A stretch of 56,330 bases of DNA from Geotalea toluenoxydans JCM 15764 (GTDB lineage Bacteria > Desulfobacterota > Desulfuromonadia > Geobacterales > Geobacteraceae). The position numbers and the translations under genes are program-made. The notes beneath the pieces were generated by a model. The model was given only the letters and a program-made list of their open reading frames with translations. It did not search any database and had not been told where the DNA came from. This document shows positions 9,700 through 21,134 of this stretch, in pieces. Within the stretch, counting starts at the first letter, position 1, and each line of letters begins with the position of its first letter. The stretch lies in contig NZ_BBCJ01000029.1 in the NCBI RefSeq assembly GCF_001311985.1, positions 1 through 56,330 of the forward strand, in the 5' to 3' direction.

Positions 9700-9728
9700 T
9701 ATATACCTCAAAATGCTGATTTTTGCAA
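9700..9728 (-). promoter_or_regulatory. Candidate sigma-70 promoter of the AbiE operon
   Basis: On the minus strand TTGCAA (9723-9728), a 17-base spacer and TATATA (9700-9705) precede the abiEi ATG by about 30 bases. Spacing is ideal and both boxes match 4-5 of 6 consensus bases. The DNA up to 9888 is AT-rich with no gene I can support. Confidence 0.5.
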
Positions 9729-9888
9729 ATATGAACTATAAGCCACGATTCATATATGGCGCCTGCAACATATCAATAAGTCACGATGCAAAATACACCA
9801 TTTTTATTGCACCTCCCTACCCGTGCTTGCACACAAAGCCAAGGTACCCTCATAAAAACCAGAGAAGTTGCCTCTTCGAAATTGACAA

Positions 9889-11273
9889 TCACGAACGTTG
9901 ATGCCTTCGATTACCCATCTCCCACACCTCAAACTCCGCCGGCCGCAGCCGAAACCGCGCGATATTCCCCTCATGCAGGCCCTTCAATTCGGCATGCACC
10001 AGACCGATAAACCGTTGCCGGTCATTCTCCGGGATGTACTCCGTTGTCCACGCGTTGACAAATACCCGCGCGTCCCCCGTTGGTTGAAGGACCACGGCAC
10101 GAATCACCTCGGTCAAGGCGGAGCGGTACTTCATCCGGAATGGGTCCGGCTCACCCAGCTCTTCCCTGGCGCTCAGGTAGCGCTTGACCGAGCGCTCGTA
10201 TCCCCAGACAAAAACGTCGCGCAAAAGTTCGATGCGGTTCAGCTCGTAAATCCCCAGGATTCCCTCGACGTAGGCACGTTTCGGTAAGTCGATGAAGGAG
10301 AGCGGACAGAGGTTGTTTCTGATAAGCGGGATGTTGGCAGAGAGGCGGGCCACCCGCTTGTTCACATCTTCAAACGGCTGCAGGTAGGAGAGATGCACCA
10401 GGGCGAAGAACGATTGCTCGAATGGATCGGTGATGGCAGCCGCCGAATCGAGGACCAGCTGGAAGTATTCGTCAAGAAGTTGTGGGGTGGACAGCGGCGT
10501 GTAAACCGAGCCGCCGATGCCGACGCCTATCTGCCGCAACCTGCCGCAGGCCTCCGTATCTGAAAGGAGGTTGTCGGACAGGATGGCGTGGAGGTTCAGG
10601 ATCGAATACCTGTTGAAGCCGATCTCATCGGCGGACTCCACGAGAAACTCGATGGCCTGTTTGTGATTCAGGATCATTTGGGTTTCCAGCGCATCTTTTC
10701 CCTCTGCGGCCTGGCCGAAGGAAATCAAACGTTCCGTATCTAACAGGGAATAGGTATTTCCTTCCAGGTAACTGGATGCCCAGGAAAGATCGATCAGAAG
10801 CCTGCCCAGGACCTGTCTGGCCATGGTGCCGGCGGGCAAGGACTCCTGGTGGGAACGGCCGATTCGGTGCAGATGTGCCCGGGTGGCGTCGTCGAGATAC
10901 GGTCCTGAATTGGGATAGGAGAGGAGAAAATCGCGCCGGTAGCCGACCGGTTCGCGACGCTGAATCGGCTGACTGACATAACCGCGGACTTCGCTACCAG
11001 CACAGAGAGGGGGATGAGCGATTCTTCCGGTTCCGCGACCCTGGGAGACTCGGGCATGAACGGCCAGTAAACACGTCCCTTGAATGCTCCGGTGGCACGA
11101 ATGCGGTTGCTCTCGATGAGGATGCTCAGTCGGCGCAACAGGGAACGCCGATTCATGACGATTCCTGTCGCTGAAAGGGCTTCCTCCAGGTCGGTTATGC
11201 CAACGCCATGGGGATACGCCGCAATCCGCTCTTCGATCTGCCTCAGTTCCTCTTCTGCGATATGCTTCGGCAC
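9889..11273 (-). CDS. Fic/DOC-family protein with N-terminal winged-helix-like region and degenerate catalytic motif (frameshifted)
   Basis: A ~461-residue Fic-domain protein broken by one frameshift near 10990. The start is GTG (11273) after AAGGGG. The N-terminal ~100 residues look like a winged helix (GVGITDLEEALSATGIVM...RRSLLRRLSIL). An inhibitory-helix motif SSYLEGN ([S/T]xxxE[G/N], ~166) precedes the Fic core. The active-site loop reads LQPFEDVNKRVAR instead of HPFxDGNGRxxR: the catalytic His is Gln, and two loop glycines are Val and Lys. Canonical Fic enzymes transfer AMP to target hydroxyls; this copy probably does not do so in the usual way. I believe a Fic subfamily shares this loop, so it need not be decay. 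The promoter region has an operator-like repeat. Confidence 0.82.
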
Positions 11274-11312
11274 AGCAAACCCCTTCTGTCTCGTAACTTA
11301 CTTTCGTGACGG

Positions 11313-11352
11313 AATATAGCCTTATGTGTCACAAAAATCAACATTTGTGACA
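11313..11352 (-). promoter_or_regulatory. Promoter and perfect inverted-repeat operator upstream of the Fic gene
   Basis: On the minus strand TTGATT (11336-11341), 17 bases and TATATT (11313-11318) form a near-consensus promoter 40 bases before the Fic GTG. A perfect repeat TGTCACAAA (11327-11335) / TTTGTGACA (11344-11352), 8 bases apart, overlaps the -35 box. A third similar half-site, TTTCGTGAC, lies at 11302-11310. A repressor binding here would shut off the gene; the winged-helix-like N-terminus of the Fic protein makes autoregulation plausible. Confidence 0.6.
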
Positions 11353-11385
11353 TTAAAACGCCTGTCAGCACGAAGCGTTGACTAT

Positions 11386-11440
11386 GGATTGAGGACTCTA
11401 AATCCTCGTGTCGGCGGTTCCATTCGCTCCCTGGGCACCA
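11386..11440 (+). other. tRNA 3'-half-like remnant (possible attachment-site scar)
   Basis: A perfect 5-bp stem GAGGA/TCCTC (11391-11407) encloses the 7-base loop CTCTAAA, with U at position 33 and CTA at the anticodon. A T-arm-like GGTTCCATTCG and an end reading CCTGGGCACCA (to 11440) follow, including discriminator and CCA. No matching 5' acceptor strand or D-arm lies upstream, and the T-stem pairs poorly, so this is not an intact tRNA gene. Integrating elements often leave such 3' halves at their edges, and here it sits beside the Fic/AbiE/helicase block. Downstream to 11701 I see only the ribosome binding site of the next gene. Confidence 0.35.
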
Positions 11441-11701
11441 GTTAAGAAAAATAAAAAGGCTCCAGATACCGACCGGGGGCACTTTGTGTTTCGGGTAACC
11501 TTTTTGCAAGTAACCGTCAGTCGTGCTCTTGGGACGGCTGCGGTGGCCATGTCCGTGATCTTTTCCAGAGGTCATGCATTGCCTCATTTGCGTTTGTTCT
11601 CTGGTGTAAGTATATTCATTTCCTGGTTTTTTTTGTCCTTGCTTAAATAATTCATGGTTGTAGACTAGCCCCATGAAATGCTCTTTTTGAAGGAGGCCGC
11701 C

Positions 11702-14700
11702 ATGCCGTTATGGAAGAAACTCGCCATTGCTGCCGCTGCTTTTTTTACTCTCCTGGTCTTGTTCGTTGCCTTCGTCCTGCCGGGGATTGTCCGCAGCCAG
11801 GCTGAGAAGAAAGTCGGGGCACTCACCGGAAGAAAACTCGCCATCCGCCATATCTCCATCAACCCTTTGACCATGCGGGTCAAGGTGGATGGTCTGAAAA
11901 TGCAGGAGCCAGGTGGTAAAGTCACCTTCGTTTCCTTCAGCAGCGCCTCGGCGCGACTTAGCCCCGCCTCCGTCTGGCGCCGGGCTCCCATCGTTACCGG
12001 TATCCACGTCATCTCTCCCTATGTGCGCATTGTCAGGACCGGCGCCAACAGGTACAATTTCTCCGACATCCCGGAACGAATGCCGAAAAGCGAAAAGAAA
12101 TCATCATCGCCCACCCTTTTTTCCCTCAACAACATTACCGTTACTGGCGGCTCCATCGATTTTGACGACCGCGCTGCAAGAACCCCGAAATTGCACACCG
12201 TGCGCAGGATGAATATTGCAGTGCCGTTCATCAGCAATATTCCGTATCTGGTGGATCAATACATCCAGCCGCGCTTTGCAGCCGAGATCAACGGTGCCTC
12301 ACTGGACCTGACAGGACGGCTCAAACCTTTTCAGAAGGGAATGGAGACCCTGCTGGATGTGAATCTGACTGATCTGGATATTCCTTACTATGCGGCTTAC
12401 CTTCCTGCCCGATTGCCGATGGCCATAAGCTCGGGAAAATTCTCCTCGAAGATCGCCGTTTCCTACAGGGTCACTCCGGACAAGAAACCGGTGATCGCCA
12501 TTACCGGAGATGCGGCAGTGGCGCGGCTGGCCATGGCTGAGAAAAGTGGAGGCGAGCTTCTTGCCTTTGATCGCTTTGCCGTAAAGATCAATCAGGCAGA
12601 CCTGATGGGGGGCAGTTACGATCTCGCTTCGGTCAACCTGGATGCGCCGGTAGTTACCTTGCTGCGAACGGCAGACGGTCGCTGGCCGAACCAGCGCATG
12701 ATGCCGCCGGCCGTTCCGGCAGGTGAGCAAAAGGCTGAAAAACCGGCGGAAAAGAAGCCTGCACCCTTGGTGCGTATTGCCGAAATCAGGCTCAACGGCG
12801 GCATGGTGCGTCTGGATGACCGGCTGCCGCCGGTGGATTTCGCTCCGAAATCCGCGAGCTTACCGCTCTGGTGACCGGTCTTGCCACCAGGGGCGAGGAT
12901 GCAGCCGATTATGAGATCTCCTTTTCCACGGCCAGGGGAGAGCATCTGGAGCTTGCCGGCGATCTGGCCCTGGAGCCCATGGAGGGATCGGTATCGCTCA
13001 ATGTTTCTGGTGTTCCCCTGGAAGCCTATCATCCTTACCTGGCAGACCGGTTGACCTCACCGGTAAGCGGCAGGGCAGAACTCAACGCCGAGGCTCCTGG
13101 ACGAAGGAGGACGGGGTCGTTATCGACGATCTGGGGCTTAAGTTGCTGGATCTTGCTGTCCGGTTCGGCAAAGGTGATGGCGCCCGCATCGGAGAGACAG
13201 TGCTGGCGGGGGGGAAGTTGGACCTGAAGAAAAGAACTGCAGCTGTCGGTTCCATTTCATTTCGCAAGGCCAAGATTGCCGTTACCAGGGATGCTGCAGG
13301 AAAACTTTCCCTGCTGTCCCTGTTGCGTGAAAACAAGCCCTCTGCCAATGTCAACCCGGTTAAGACCGCGGCAAAACCGGCTTCTCCCTTCCATTACACG
13401 GTCTCATCCGTTGCCGGAAAGGGCATCGATGTCTCTTTTCGCGACGAAGCCCGCAGTTCTGCGCCCCGTTTCGACCTGAAGGCTATAGATGTCAGCGCCA
13501 CCGGCATTACCGAGATTCTGCGGACACCGATCCCGGTGCGGTTTAACGCCTCCTACGGGCGGCGGGGCGAAACTGTCGGCCAAGGGGAATATCACCCGGG
13601 AGCCGCTCCGGTACAATGGCGCCGTTCAGGTGAAAGATCTGCCGATCCCCGACTTCAGCCCCTATTTCCCCGATGATCTGAATATCTATCTGGCCGATGG
13701 CAATCTGGACTTGGCGGCGACTCTGGATGTCACCAAGGGTGAGCAGTTGACCGGCAGCTTTGCCGGCAATATGGGGCTGAGGAATCTTTATGCCCTGGAC
13801 ACGGTGGATACGGACGACCTGCTCAAATGGGAAAGTTTGCAGGTGGAGGAGGTGCGGGGAACACTGAAACCGCTGGTGGTAAATATCGGCGGTATTTCCC
13901 TGAACAGGTTTCTGGCGCGGCTGGTGGTTGACCGGGAAGGGACCATCAACCTGAAAAAGATCCGCTCTGGACCCGCTGCTCAGGCTGCAGTCGCAAATGT
14001 CCAACCCGCTCCTGCCACTGTCCGTGCTGCACCAGCCTTACCTTCGCCAGCAGCGGCACTACAAAAGCCTGAAGCGGCTCGCCCCGAAATCCGGATCGAC
14101 ACGGTCACTCTCCAGGAGGGAACGGTTTCCTTTCTCGACCAGCACACGCCGCAGCAGTTCGGCACGACCATGTACAATCTGGGGGGTAGAATCAGCGGCC
14201 TTTCTTCGGAGGATTTCCGCTACGCCGACGTTGACCTGCGCGGCGACCTGGACAAACACTCGCCGCTCCAGATCACCGGAAAGATCAATCCGCTGTCCCG
14301 TGAACTCTTCGCCGACCTGAAAGTGCGCTTCACCGATATCGAGCTGAGCCCGGTTACCCCCTATGCCGGCACCTATCTCGGTTATGAGATCGACAAGGGA
14401 AAGCTCTTCCTCGACCTTACCTACAAGATCGAGAAAAAGGCCCTGAATGCCCAGAACAAGGTCTTCATCGACCAGTTCACCTTCGGCAAGGGGGTGGATA
14501 GCGGCAAGGCCACCAAGCTTCCCGTTCGCCTCGCCGTCGCCCTGCTCAAGGACCGCCATGGCGAGATCCATCTGGACTTGCCGGTGACCGGGCGCACCGA
14601 TGACCCGGAATTCAGCATTTTCGGCGTTGTTCTGACGGTGCTCAAGAACCTGCTGGTGAAGGCTGCAACGGCACCGTTCGCCCTGCTCCAGTCGGCATTC

Positions 14701-15288
14701 AGCGGGGGGGAAGACCTGAGCAGCGTAAATTTTGCCTATGGTTCATCACAGTTGAGCGTTGAGGAACGGACCAAAGTGGCAAAGCTGGCCGGAGCACTGG
14801 AACAGCGGCCGGGGGTGAAGCTGGAAATGACCGCATATGTGGATCGGGAAAAGGATGCGGAAGGCTATCGCAACGAGCTTTTGGCGAGGAAGATGAAAGG
14901 AGAGAAATTTGCCGCCCTGGTGAAGGAGCGAAAGAATGTGCCGGGAGAAACTCCGGAAAAGATGGAGATCCTGCCGGCAGAGCATGACCTCTATCTGAAG
15001 GCGGTCTATGTGAAGGAGAAATTTCCTAAACCCCGCAACACTTTCGGTTTCGTCAAGGACATCCCGGCTCCCGAGATGAAAAAGCTCATTCTTGCCAACA
15101 CCCTGATCGGTGACCCGCAGCTCCAGGCCCTTTCCCGTGAGCGTATTGCAGCCGTCCGCACACTGCTCATCAGCGAAGGGAAGCTGCCACCTGAAAGAAT
15201 CTTCGAAAAGGGGGGGGACATGCTCCACCCGCCGGAAAAGAAGGGACAGCCGTTAAGCCGGGTGGAATTCGGCGTCAATGCCCAGTAA
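11702..15288 (+). CDS. DUF748 / AsmA-like envelope protein (frameshifted)
   Basis: One ~1195-residue protein interrupted by three apparent frameshifts (near 12860, 13110 and 13560). It starts at the ATG of MPLWKKLAIAAAAFF, six bases after AAGGAGG; an ATG at 11678 lacks such a site. A single N-terminal membrane anchor (~6-30) is followed by the repeated beta-rich AsmA-like fold and, near the C-terminus, DUF748 features (GDLDKHSPLQITGKINPLSR; DLTYKIEKKALNAQN; HLDLPVTGRTDDPEF). The last ~180 residues (VNFAYGSSQLSVEERTKVAK) loosely resemble an OmpA-like segment. Relatives span the periplasm and are linked to lipid transport or outer-membrane integrity; that role is by family only. It appears monocistronic. 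Confidence 0.85.
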
Positions 15289-15491
15289 CCTTAAGGAGTG
15301 TAACGTGCCTCTCCGTTCCACATGCGGCGGGTGTCAGCTCGCCGCTGTAGCTCGTCGCTCACTCCCGATGCCACGACTGCCTTCCTCCGGAAATATCTGA
15401 AGAACCAAAATTTATAGATGCCTGCCCTCAATAAAACGAGGTTTCCGCCGATAAGTGTCAGTAGAAACCAGCAACTTATTGGAGGGAAGCA

Positions 15492-16672
15492 ATGGAACGG
15501 CTCTGGAACTGTTATCTTAATTTTTCAATCAAGGTGAGGCTGGCCACCCTCTGCATCTGCTACAGCCTTTGCATTATCGCCACAGCCCTCGCCGCCCAGT
15601 CGGATTACCTGTCGGTCAAGTACGGCTCGATGCTGCTCTTTATCATAGCCGGCGGCTTTTTCGGCTGGATCAACATCTGGTCCATCAACAGGCCGATTCA
15701 GAGATCCATAAGCTATCTGCAGACCATGGCCGCCGGTGACCTGAGCCAGGAGATCACGGTGCTGCGCAAGAATGAGTTCAGCAGAATGTTGACGGCGATG
15801 ATCGAACTGCAGAGCTCCATGCGCGAGATCATTTCGGGGATCAAGGCTACGGCGGGAGAGCTGACAAATGCATCCTGCCTGCTTTCGTCAACTTCGGCCG
15901 ACATCGTCCATGGCACCGATGACGCTTCCAGCCAGTCGGACAGTGTTACCTGCGCCGTAGGCGAGCTGTCCATGGTCAGCGTCACCATTCCGGAAATTGT
16001 CAGGAGATGGCTGATAAAGCGGCGGCAACAGAAGCGGCCACCAGGACGGGGACAGAGACAGTCGCCGGCATGTCGGCAGTCATGGCAGAGATAGAGCGGA
16101 TGGTGATCAACACAATGGATGCAGTCAAGGCCCTTGGGGAGAATTCCGAGCGCATCGGCACCATAATCGATGCCATCGAGGATATAGCTGACCAGACCAA
16201 TCTCCTTGCGCTCAATGCGGCCATAGAGGCGGCCAGGGCCGGAGAACAGGGACGGGGATTCGCCGTTGTCGCCGACGAGGTGCGCAGCCTTGCAGAGCGG
16301 ACGACCTCTTCCACCAAGGAAATACAGGCGATAATCGCGGCCCTTCAGGGGGATGTGAAAAACGTAGTGACGTTAATGGACAAAAGCGCTGACAGCGTGC
16401 GTAATGGAGCCCAGGATGTCCAGCTCTCAACCCAGGCTATCAGTACCATCAGCGAGCAGATCGCTCCCCTTGTGGAAAGGGTTTCCCAAGTGGCGACGGC
16501 AGCAGAGGAACAGTCTGCAACCAGCGCCGGCATAACGGAAAGTATGCAGCGCATCTCGCAGATTATTCATAGTGCGGCAACTGGAGCCCACGAAACGGCA
16601 AAAGCTGCTGCGGTGCTTGCCAGCTCTTCATCAAATCTGGAGCAGATGGTGAACCGCTTCAAGCTCCAATGA
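15492..16672 (+). CDS. Methyl-accepting chemotaxis protein with almost no periplasmic domain (frameshifted)
   Basis: A ~393-residue chemoreceptor. Two membrane helices (~17-35 and ~46-66) are separated by only about ten residues, so it lacks a real periplasmic sensor and probably senses membrane or cytoplasmic conditions or works with a partner. A HAMP domain follows (SINRPIQRSISYLQTMAAGD), then the signalling coiled coil with the hairpin tip DQTNLLALNAAIEAARAGE, which contacts CheA and CheW. One missing C near 15991 shifts the frame; restoring it gives VTIPGNCQEMADKAAAT. The ATG at 15492 has GGAGGGAAG six bases before it. A strong terminator follows. Confidence 0.9.
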
Positions 16673-16696
16673 CAACCACAACATTCTTTAAAATCG

Positions 16697-16723
16697 GCCT
16701 CGCTTACGGCGAGGCTTTTTTTT
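16697..16723 (+). terminator. Rho-independent terminator after the chemoreceptor gene
   Basis: A perfect 7-bp stem GCCTCGC/GCGAGGC (16697-16703 and 16709-16715) with a 5-base loop is followed by eight T residues. Confidence 0.92.
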
Positions 16724-16829
16724 ATGCTTTACTGAGGGCTGTTAATGGTTTATGCCGAGAAACCTGTTTACAAACGTGTATAATTTCTTTAAATTTAGCC
16801 AATTTATAGCGTCTGGCAGGAGAACTCCA

Positions 16830-17919
16830 ATGGAAAATCTGAAAAATACCCCCCTCTTGTCGCGACACCAGGAGTTGCATGCCCTGCTTGCCCCTTTTGG
16901 CGGTTGGAATATGCCGATCCAGTATGAGGGGATCATAGCCGAACACAAGTGGTGTCGGGAGATGGCAGGCCTTTTCGATATCTGCCATATGGGGGAGTTT
17001 CTCTTCAAGGGGGATATTGAGGCAAGCGGTCTTGAGGAGGTTTTCACATTCTCCGTTAAATCCATCCCCGTCGGCCGCTCACGCTATGGATTCCTCCTCA
17101 ACGAAAACGGCGGTATTATCGACGACCTGATCGTTTTTCGCCTGGGTGAGGAAGAGGCCATGGTCGTGGTCAATGCCGCCACCATCGACAACGATTTCGC
17201 CGTCATCCAGTCGCGGCTCAAGCAGGGGACATCCTTCACCAACATATCGACCGCCACCGGCAAGCTGGATCTTCAGGGTCCCCTTTCCCGGCAGCTGCTG
17301 GCGGAAAAGTTCGGGCCTGAACTGGCTGCCATCCCCTACTTCAAGTTCATCAAGACGCGGCTTTTGGGCGTCGATGCCATCGTCAGCCGCACCGGCTATA
17401 CCGGCGAGTTGGGTTACGAGATTTTTCTACCAGCGGAGAAGGTTGCCGAGCTGTGGGATCTGCTCCTCGCCGACCAGCGGGTAAAGCCGGCCGGTCTGGG
17501 AGCGGGACGTGCTCCGTCTGGAGGTAGGCTACAGCCTTTATGGAAGCGATATTGATGAATCGACGACCCCCATGGAAGCTGGGCTTGGCGCTTTCGTCAA
17601 CCTTGATAAGGAATTCATCGGCCGCGAGGCGTTGAGGAAGCAGCAGCAGACAGGACTATCCAGAGTCAAAGCTGCATTTCAGGTACAATCACGGCGGTCG
17701 CCACGGCACCACTACGAGATCTGCTTCGAAGGGGAGACCGTCGGCACGGTGACCAGCGGCGTCTTTTCCCCCATGCTCGGTTGCGGTATCGGTATCGGCT
17801 ATGTGCAGCCGGAGATAGCAACCCTTGGGGCACAGGTTACCATCAGGCACGAAAAGGTGTCCATGGAAGCCAGTGTGGTGGAACTCCCCTTTTACAAGGG
17901 TGGTTCGCTCCGCTCGTAA
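16830..17919 (+). CDS. gcvT: Aminomethyltransferase, glycine cleavage T protein (frameshifted)
   Basis: Transfers the methylene group from the aminomethyl-lipoyl H protein to tetrahydrofolate and releases ammonia. The ~363-residue protein starts MENLKNTPLLSRHQELHA after GGAGAA; GGWNMPIQYEGI, LLNENGGIIDDLIVFRL and SRTGYTGELGYEIFLP are family hallmarks. Near 17500 a missing G in a G run shifts the frame; corrected, it reads GLGERDVLRLEVGYSLYGSD, where RDVLRLE is the conserved core. An in-frame ATG-like region at 16752 has no ribosome binding site. First gene of the gcvT-H-PA-PB operon; no glycine riboswitch fits in the 107-base leader. Confidence 0.92.
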
Positions 17920-17961
17920 AATAGATGTCATTACTATTTGAAATAATATGGGAGGATGGCC

Positions 17962-18335
17962 ATGGAAATGTATTACAGCAAGGAACACGAGTGGTCAAGA
18001 TCAAGGACGGCGTTGCCAGTGTCGGCATCAGCGAGCATGCCGCCCACGAACTGGGTGACATCACCTTTGTCGAACTTCCCCAGGTGGGTAAGACGGTCAA
18101 GCAGTTTGACGTACTTGCCGGCATTGAGTCGGTCAAAGCGGCCAGCGACATCTACGCCCCCCTTTCCGGCAAGGTAATCAAGGTCAACGAGGCCCTTGAA
18201 GGCACCCCCGAGATTGTCAACGAGGCGGCCGAGGAAGCGGGCTGGATTGCCTGGCTGGAACCGGCCGACCTCAGCGAGGTGAAGAACCTGATGAGCAAAG
18301 AGGAATACGACAATTACCTGAAAGGGCTTGCCTGA
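17962..18335 (+). CDS. gcvH: Glycine cleavage system H protein (frameshifted)
   Basis: Lipoyl carrier that shuttles the aminomethyl group between P, T and L proteins. About 125 residues; the lipoylated lysine is in ESVKAAS. The start at 17962 ([11 protein letters not shown]) lies six bases after GGAGG; ATGs at 17956 and 17968 fit the site less well. A missing G in GTGGGTC near 17995 breaks the frame right after HEW; adding it yields [16 protein letters not shown]. The TGA stop shares one base with the ATG of gcvPA, so the genes are coupled. The lipoate-loading and L protein genes are not in this window. Confidence 0.92.
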
Positions 18336-19662
18336 TGAGTTACTGTCCCAACACGCCGGAAGATATCCGGGAGATGCTGGCCGCCATTGGCAAGGGCAGT
18401 ATCGAGGAGCTGTTCGAGCCGATTCACCATACGCTACGGGCAAAATCCTTCAATCTGCCTGCCGGTATTTCGGAACAGGAACTATTGGTGAAGATGCAGG
18501 AGTTGGCTGCTTGCGATCGGCACCTGATCAACTTCATCGGCGGCGGTTATTACGATCATCATATTCCGGCGGTGGTGGACCATCTCTCCGGTCGCGCCGA
18601 GTTTTATACCGCCTATACTCCCTATCAGCCGGAATGTTCCCAGGGGACCCTGCAGGCACTCTTCGAGTACCAGACTGCCATCTGCAGACTGACCGGAATG
18701 GAGGTGAGCAACGCCTCCCTCTATGACGGCGGTACCGCACTGGCAGAGGCGGCCATGATGGCCCTGCGCATTACCGGCCGGAACCGTGTCGTCATTGATG
18801 CCTCCGTCAACCCTTTTGCCCGGCAGATTGTCGCCACCTACATGAAGAACCTCGGGGTCGAGATGGTGGAGATACCCACCAGTTCCGGCAGTGCCGACCG
18901 CTCGGCCCTGACCGAGGCCCTCACCAGGGACGTGGCTGCAGTCATGGTGCAAAATCCAAACTTCTTCGGTTCCATCGAGGACCTGACAGCCATTTCCCAG
19001 GCTGCCCATGCCAAGGGTGCGCTCCTCGTAACTTCGGTCTATCCCATCAGTCTGGGATTGATCAAGAGCCCCGGAGAAATGGGGGCCGATATCGTCGTCG
19101 GCGATGGCCAGAGCTGGGCAATCCCCTCGCCTTTGGCGGTCCCTCCTTCGGTTTCATTGCCACCACGAAAAAATATATCCGCAACCTGCCTGGCCGCATC
19201 ATCGGCGAGACCATCGACAAGGAAGGCCGCCGCGGCTTCGTTCTTACACTGCAGGCCAGGGAGCAGCACATCAAGAGGCACAAGGCCACCTCCAACATCT
19301 GCAGCAACCAGAGCCTCTGTGCCCTGCGTGGCCTTATTTTTCTCGCCAGCGTCGGCAAGGAGGGGATGGCGGAACTGGCCAATCTCAACCGGGACAAGGC
19401 TGAATACGCCAAGGAAAGACTGGGCTCCATCAGGGGGGTGAGAGTCCTGAACCGTGGCGCAACTTTCAATGAATTTACTCTGGAACTGCCGAAAGATGCT
19501 GCAGATGTCGTGCAAACACTTATGGGAAAGGGCATTGCTGCCGGGGTGCCCCTTGGAGAATACTATGCCGGCATGGCCAACTGTCTGGTGGTGACGGTGA
19601 CGGAAAAACGGTCCAGGGGCGAGATCGAGGCGCTGGCCGAGGCGCTGGAGGCTTCACTATGA
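18335..19662 (+). CDS. gcvPA: Glycine dehydrogenase (decarboxylating) subunit 1 (frameshifted)
   Basis: N-terminal half of the split P protein, which with GcvPB decarboxylates glycine using pyridoxal phosphate. About 443 residues beginning [50 protein letters not shown] and [14 protein letters not shown] are characteristic. One base is missing near 19114; corrected, it reads [17 protein letters not shown]. The end overlaps the gcvPB start (ATGA at 19659-19662). The split into two subunits is typical of many bacteria outside the enteric group. Confidence 0.92.
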
Positions 19663-21098
19663 AACTTATTTTCGAACAATCCGTGCCGGGAAGGCGCGGC
19701 CTGAAGCTGCCTATAGCCGATGTGCCCAAGGCTGCCCCTTTGCCGGATAACCTGGTACGCTTTGAACCTGCACTACTCCCTGAAGTGAGCGAGCTGGATC
19801 TGGTCCGACATTTCACCGGACTGTCGCGGCGCAACTTCTCCGTGGACGGCAATTTCTATCCCCTCGGTTCCTGCACCATGAAGTATAACGCCAAGGTAAC
19901 CGAAAACGCCGCTGCCCTGTTCGCCGGCACTCATCCCATGACTGCCCTGCTGCCGGAAGGGGACACCAGTGCCCAAGGATCTTTATGTCTCCTGCTGGAG
20001 GTGTCCCGCCTGCTTGCCGAAATAACCGGCATGGACGAGGTCAGCTGCCAGCCCCTGGCCGGCGCCCACGGCGAGATGACCGGCATCATGCTCATCGCCG
20101 CCTATCACCGGGCCAAAGGCAACAAAAAGAAGTATGTCATAGTTCCCGATTCCTCCCATGGCACTAATCCGGCCAGTGCGGCCATGGTCGGTTATGAAAT
20201 CATCACCATCCCGTCTGCTCCCTATGGCGACATGGATCTTGATGCCTATCGAGCCGCCATGAACGGGGAAGTGGCTGCGGTGATGATGACCTGCCCCAAC
20301 ACCCTTGGTTTATTCAACCCGCACATCAAGGAGATTTGCGATATTGCCCATGAGCACGATGCCCTCATGTACTATGACGGAGCCAACCTCAATGCCATAT
20401 TGGGGAAAGTGCGCCCCGGCGATGTGGGTTTCGATGTGATCCATGTGAACCTGCACAAGACCTTCGGCACCCCCCATGGGGGTGGCGGTCCCGGCAGTGG
20501 GCCGGTAGGCGTTAAAAAGGCATTGATTCCCTTTCTTCCCGGCCCCAGGATCGTCAAGCTTGCCGACGGCAGATGCGGACTGGAGAAGAACAATCCACTG
20601 AGTATCGGCAGGGTGGCCAACTTCTTCGGCAACTTTGGCGTCATAGTCAAGGCCTATGCCTACATAACCATGCTTGGGCGGGATGGCCTGATCCAGGTGA
20701 GCGAGCAGGCGGTGCTCAATGCCAATTATATGCTGGCGCGGCTGAAAGAACATTTCGACGTGCCATTCGATCAGACCTGCATGCACGAATGCGTCTTCTC
20801 TGCCTCTCGGCAGGTGAAGCAGGGGGTGCATGCCATCGACATCGCCAAATACCTCATCGACCGGGGTTACCACCCGCCGACTGTCTATTTTCCCCTCAAC
20901 GTCAAGGAGGCGATCATGATCGAACCCACCGAGACCGAGAGCAAGGAAACCATGGATGCCTTCATCGAGATTATGATCGAGGCGGCCAGGATGGCGGAAA
21001 CGAACCCGGACATGCTCCACGAGGCGCCAAAAACAATGCCGGTCGGTCGTCTCGACGAGACCAAGGCGGCGCGGGAACAGAATGTCTGCTTCGGCTGA
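19659..21098 (+). CDS. gcvPB: Glycine dehydrogenase (decarboxylating) subunit 2
   Basis: C-terminal half of the split P protein and the subunit holding pyridoxal phosphate. The 479 residues read without interruption. The cofactor lysine lies in [18 protein letters not shown] (~268-285), and [12 protein letters not shown] near residue 70 is another family signature. It starts [18 protein letters not shown], overlapping the gcvPA stop by four bases. A hairpin terminator lies six bases after its stop, ending the operon. Confidence 0.95.
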   Translation: MKLIFEQSVPGRRGLKLPIADVPKAAPLPDNLVRFEPALLPEVSELDLVRHFTGLSRRNFSVDGNFYPLGSCTMKYNAKVTENAAALFAGTHPMTALLPEGDTSAQGSLCLLLEVSRLLAEITGMDEVSCQPLAGAHGEMTGIMLIAAYHRAKGNKKKYVIVPDSSHGTNPASAAMVGYEIITIPSAPYGDMDLDAYRAAMNGEVAAVMMTCPNTLGLFNPHIKEICDIAHEHDALMYYDGANLNAILGKVRPGDVGFDVIHVNLHKTFGTPHGGGGPGSGPVGVKKALIPFLPGPRIVKLADGRCGLEKNNPLSIGRVANFFGNFGVIVKAYAYITMLGRDGLIQVSEQAVLNANYMLARLKEHFDVPFDQTCMHECVFSASRQVKQGVHAIDIAKYLIDRGYHPPTVYFPLNVKEAIMIEPTETESKETMDAFIEIMIEAARMAETNPDMLHEAPKTMPVGRLDETKAAREQNVCFG

Positions 21099-21103
21099 AC
21101 AAA

Positions 21104-21134
21104 AGCCCCCTTCAGGTTGATCCGGAAGGGGGCT
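21104..21134 (+). terminator. Terminator of the gcv operon
   Basis: A perfect 10-bp stem AGCCCCCTTC/GAAGGGGGCT with an 11-base loop lies just after gcvPB; the following T tract is short (TTGTT). The 240 bases up to the thioredoxin gene contain a short GC-rich imperfect repeat near 21262-21285 but no gene. Confidence 0.75.

Noticed and set aside
11386..11440. Functional pyrrolysine or suppressor tRNA gene
   Set aside because: No 5' acceptor strand or D-arm, and the T-stem does not pair properly.
16724..16829. Glycine riboswitch ahead of gcvT
   Set aside because: Only 107 bases separate the previous terminator from the ATG, and no tandem aptamer-like conserved pieces are visible.
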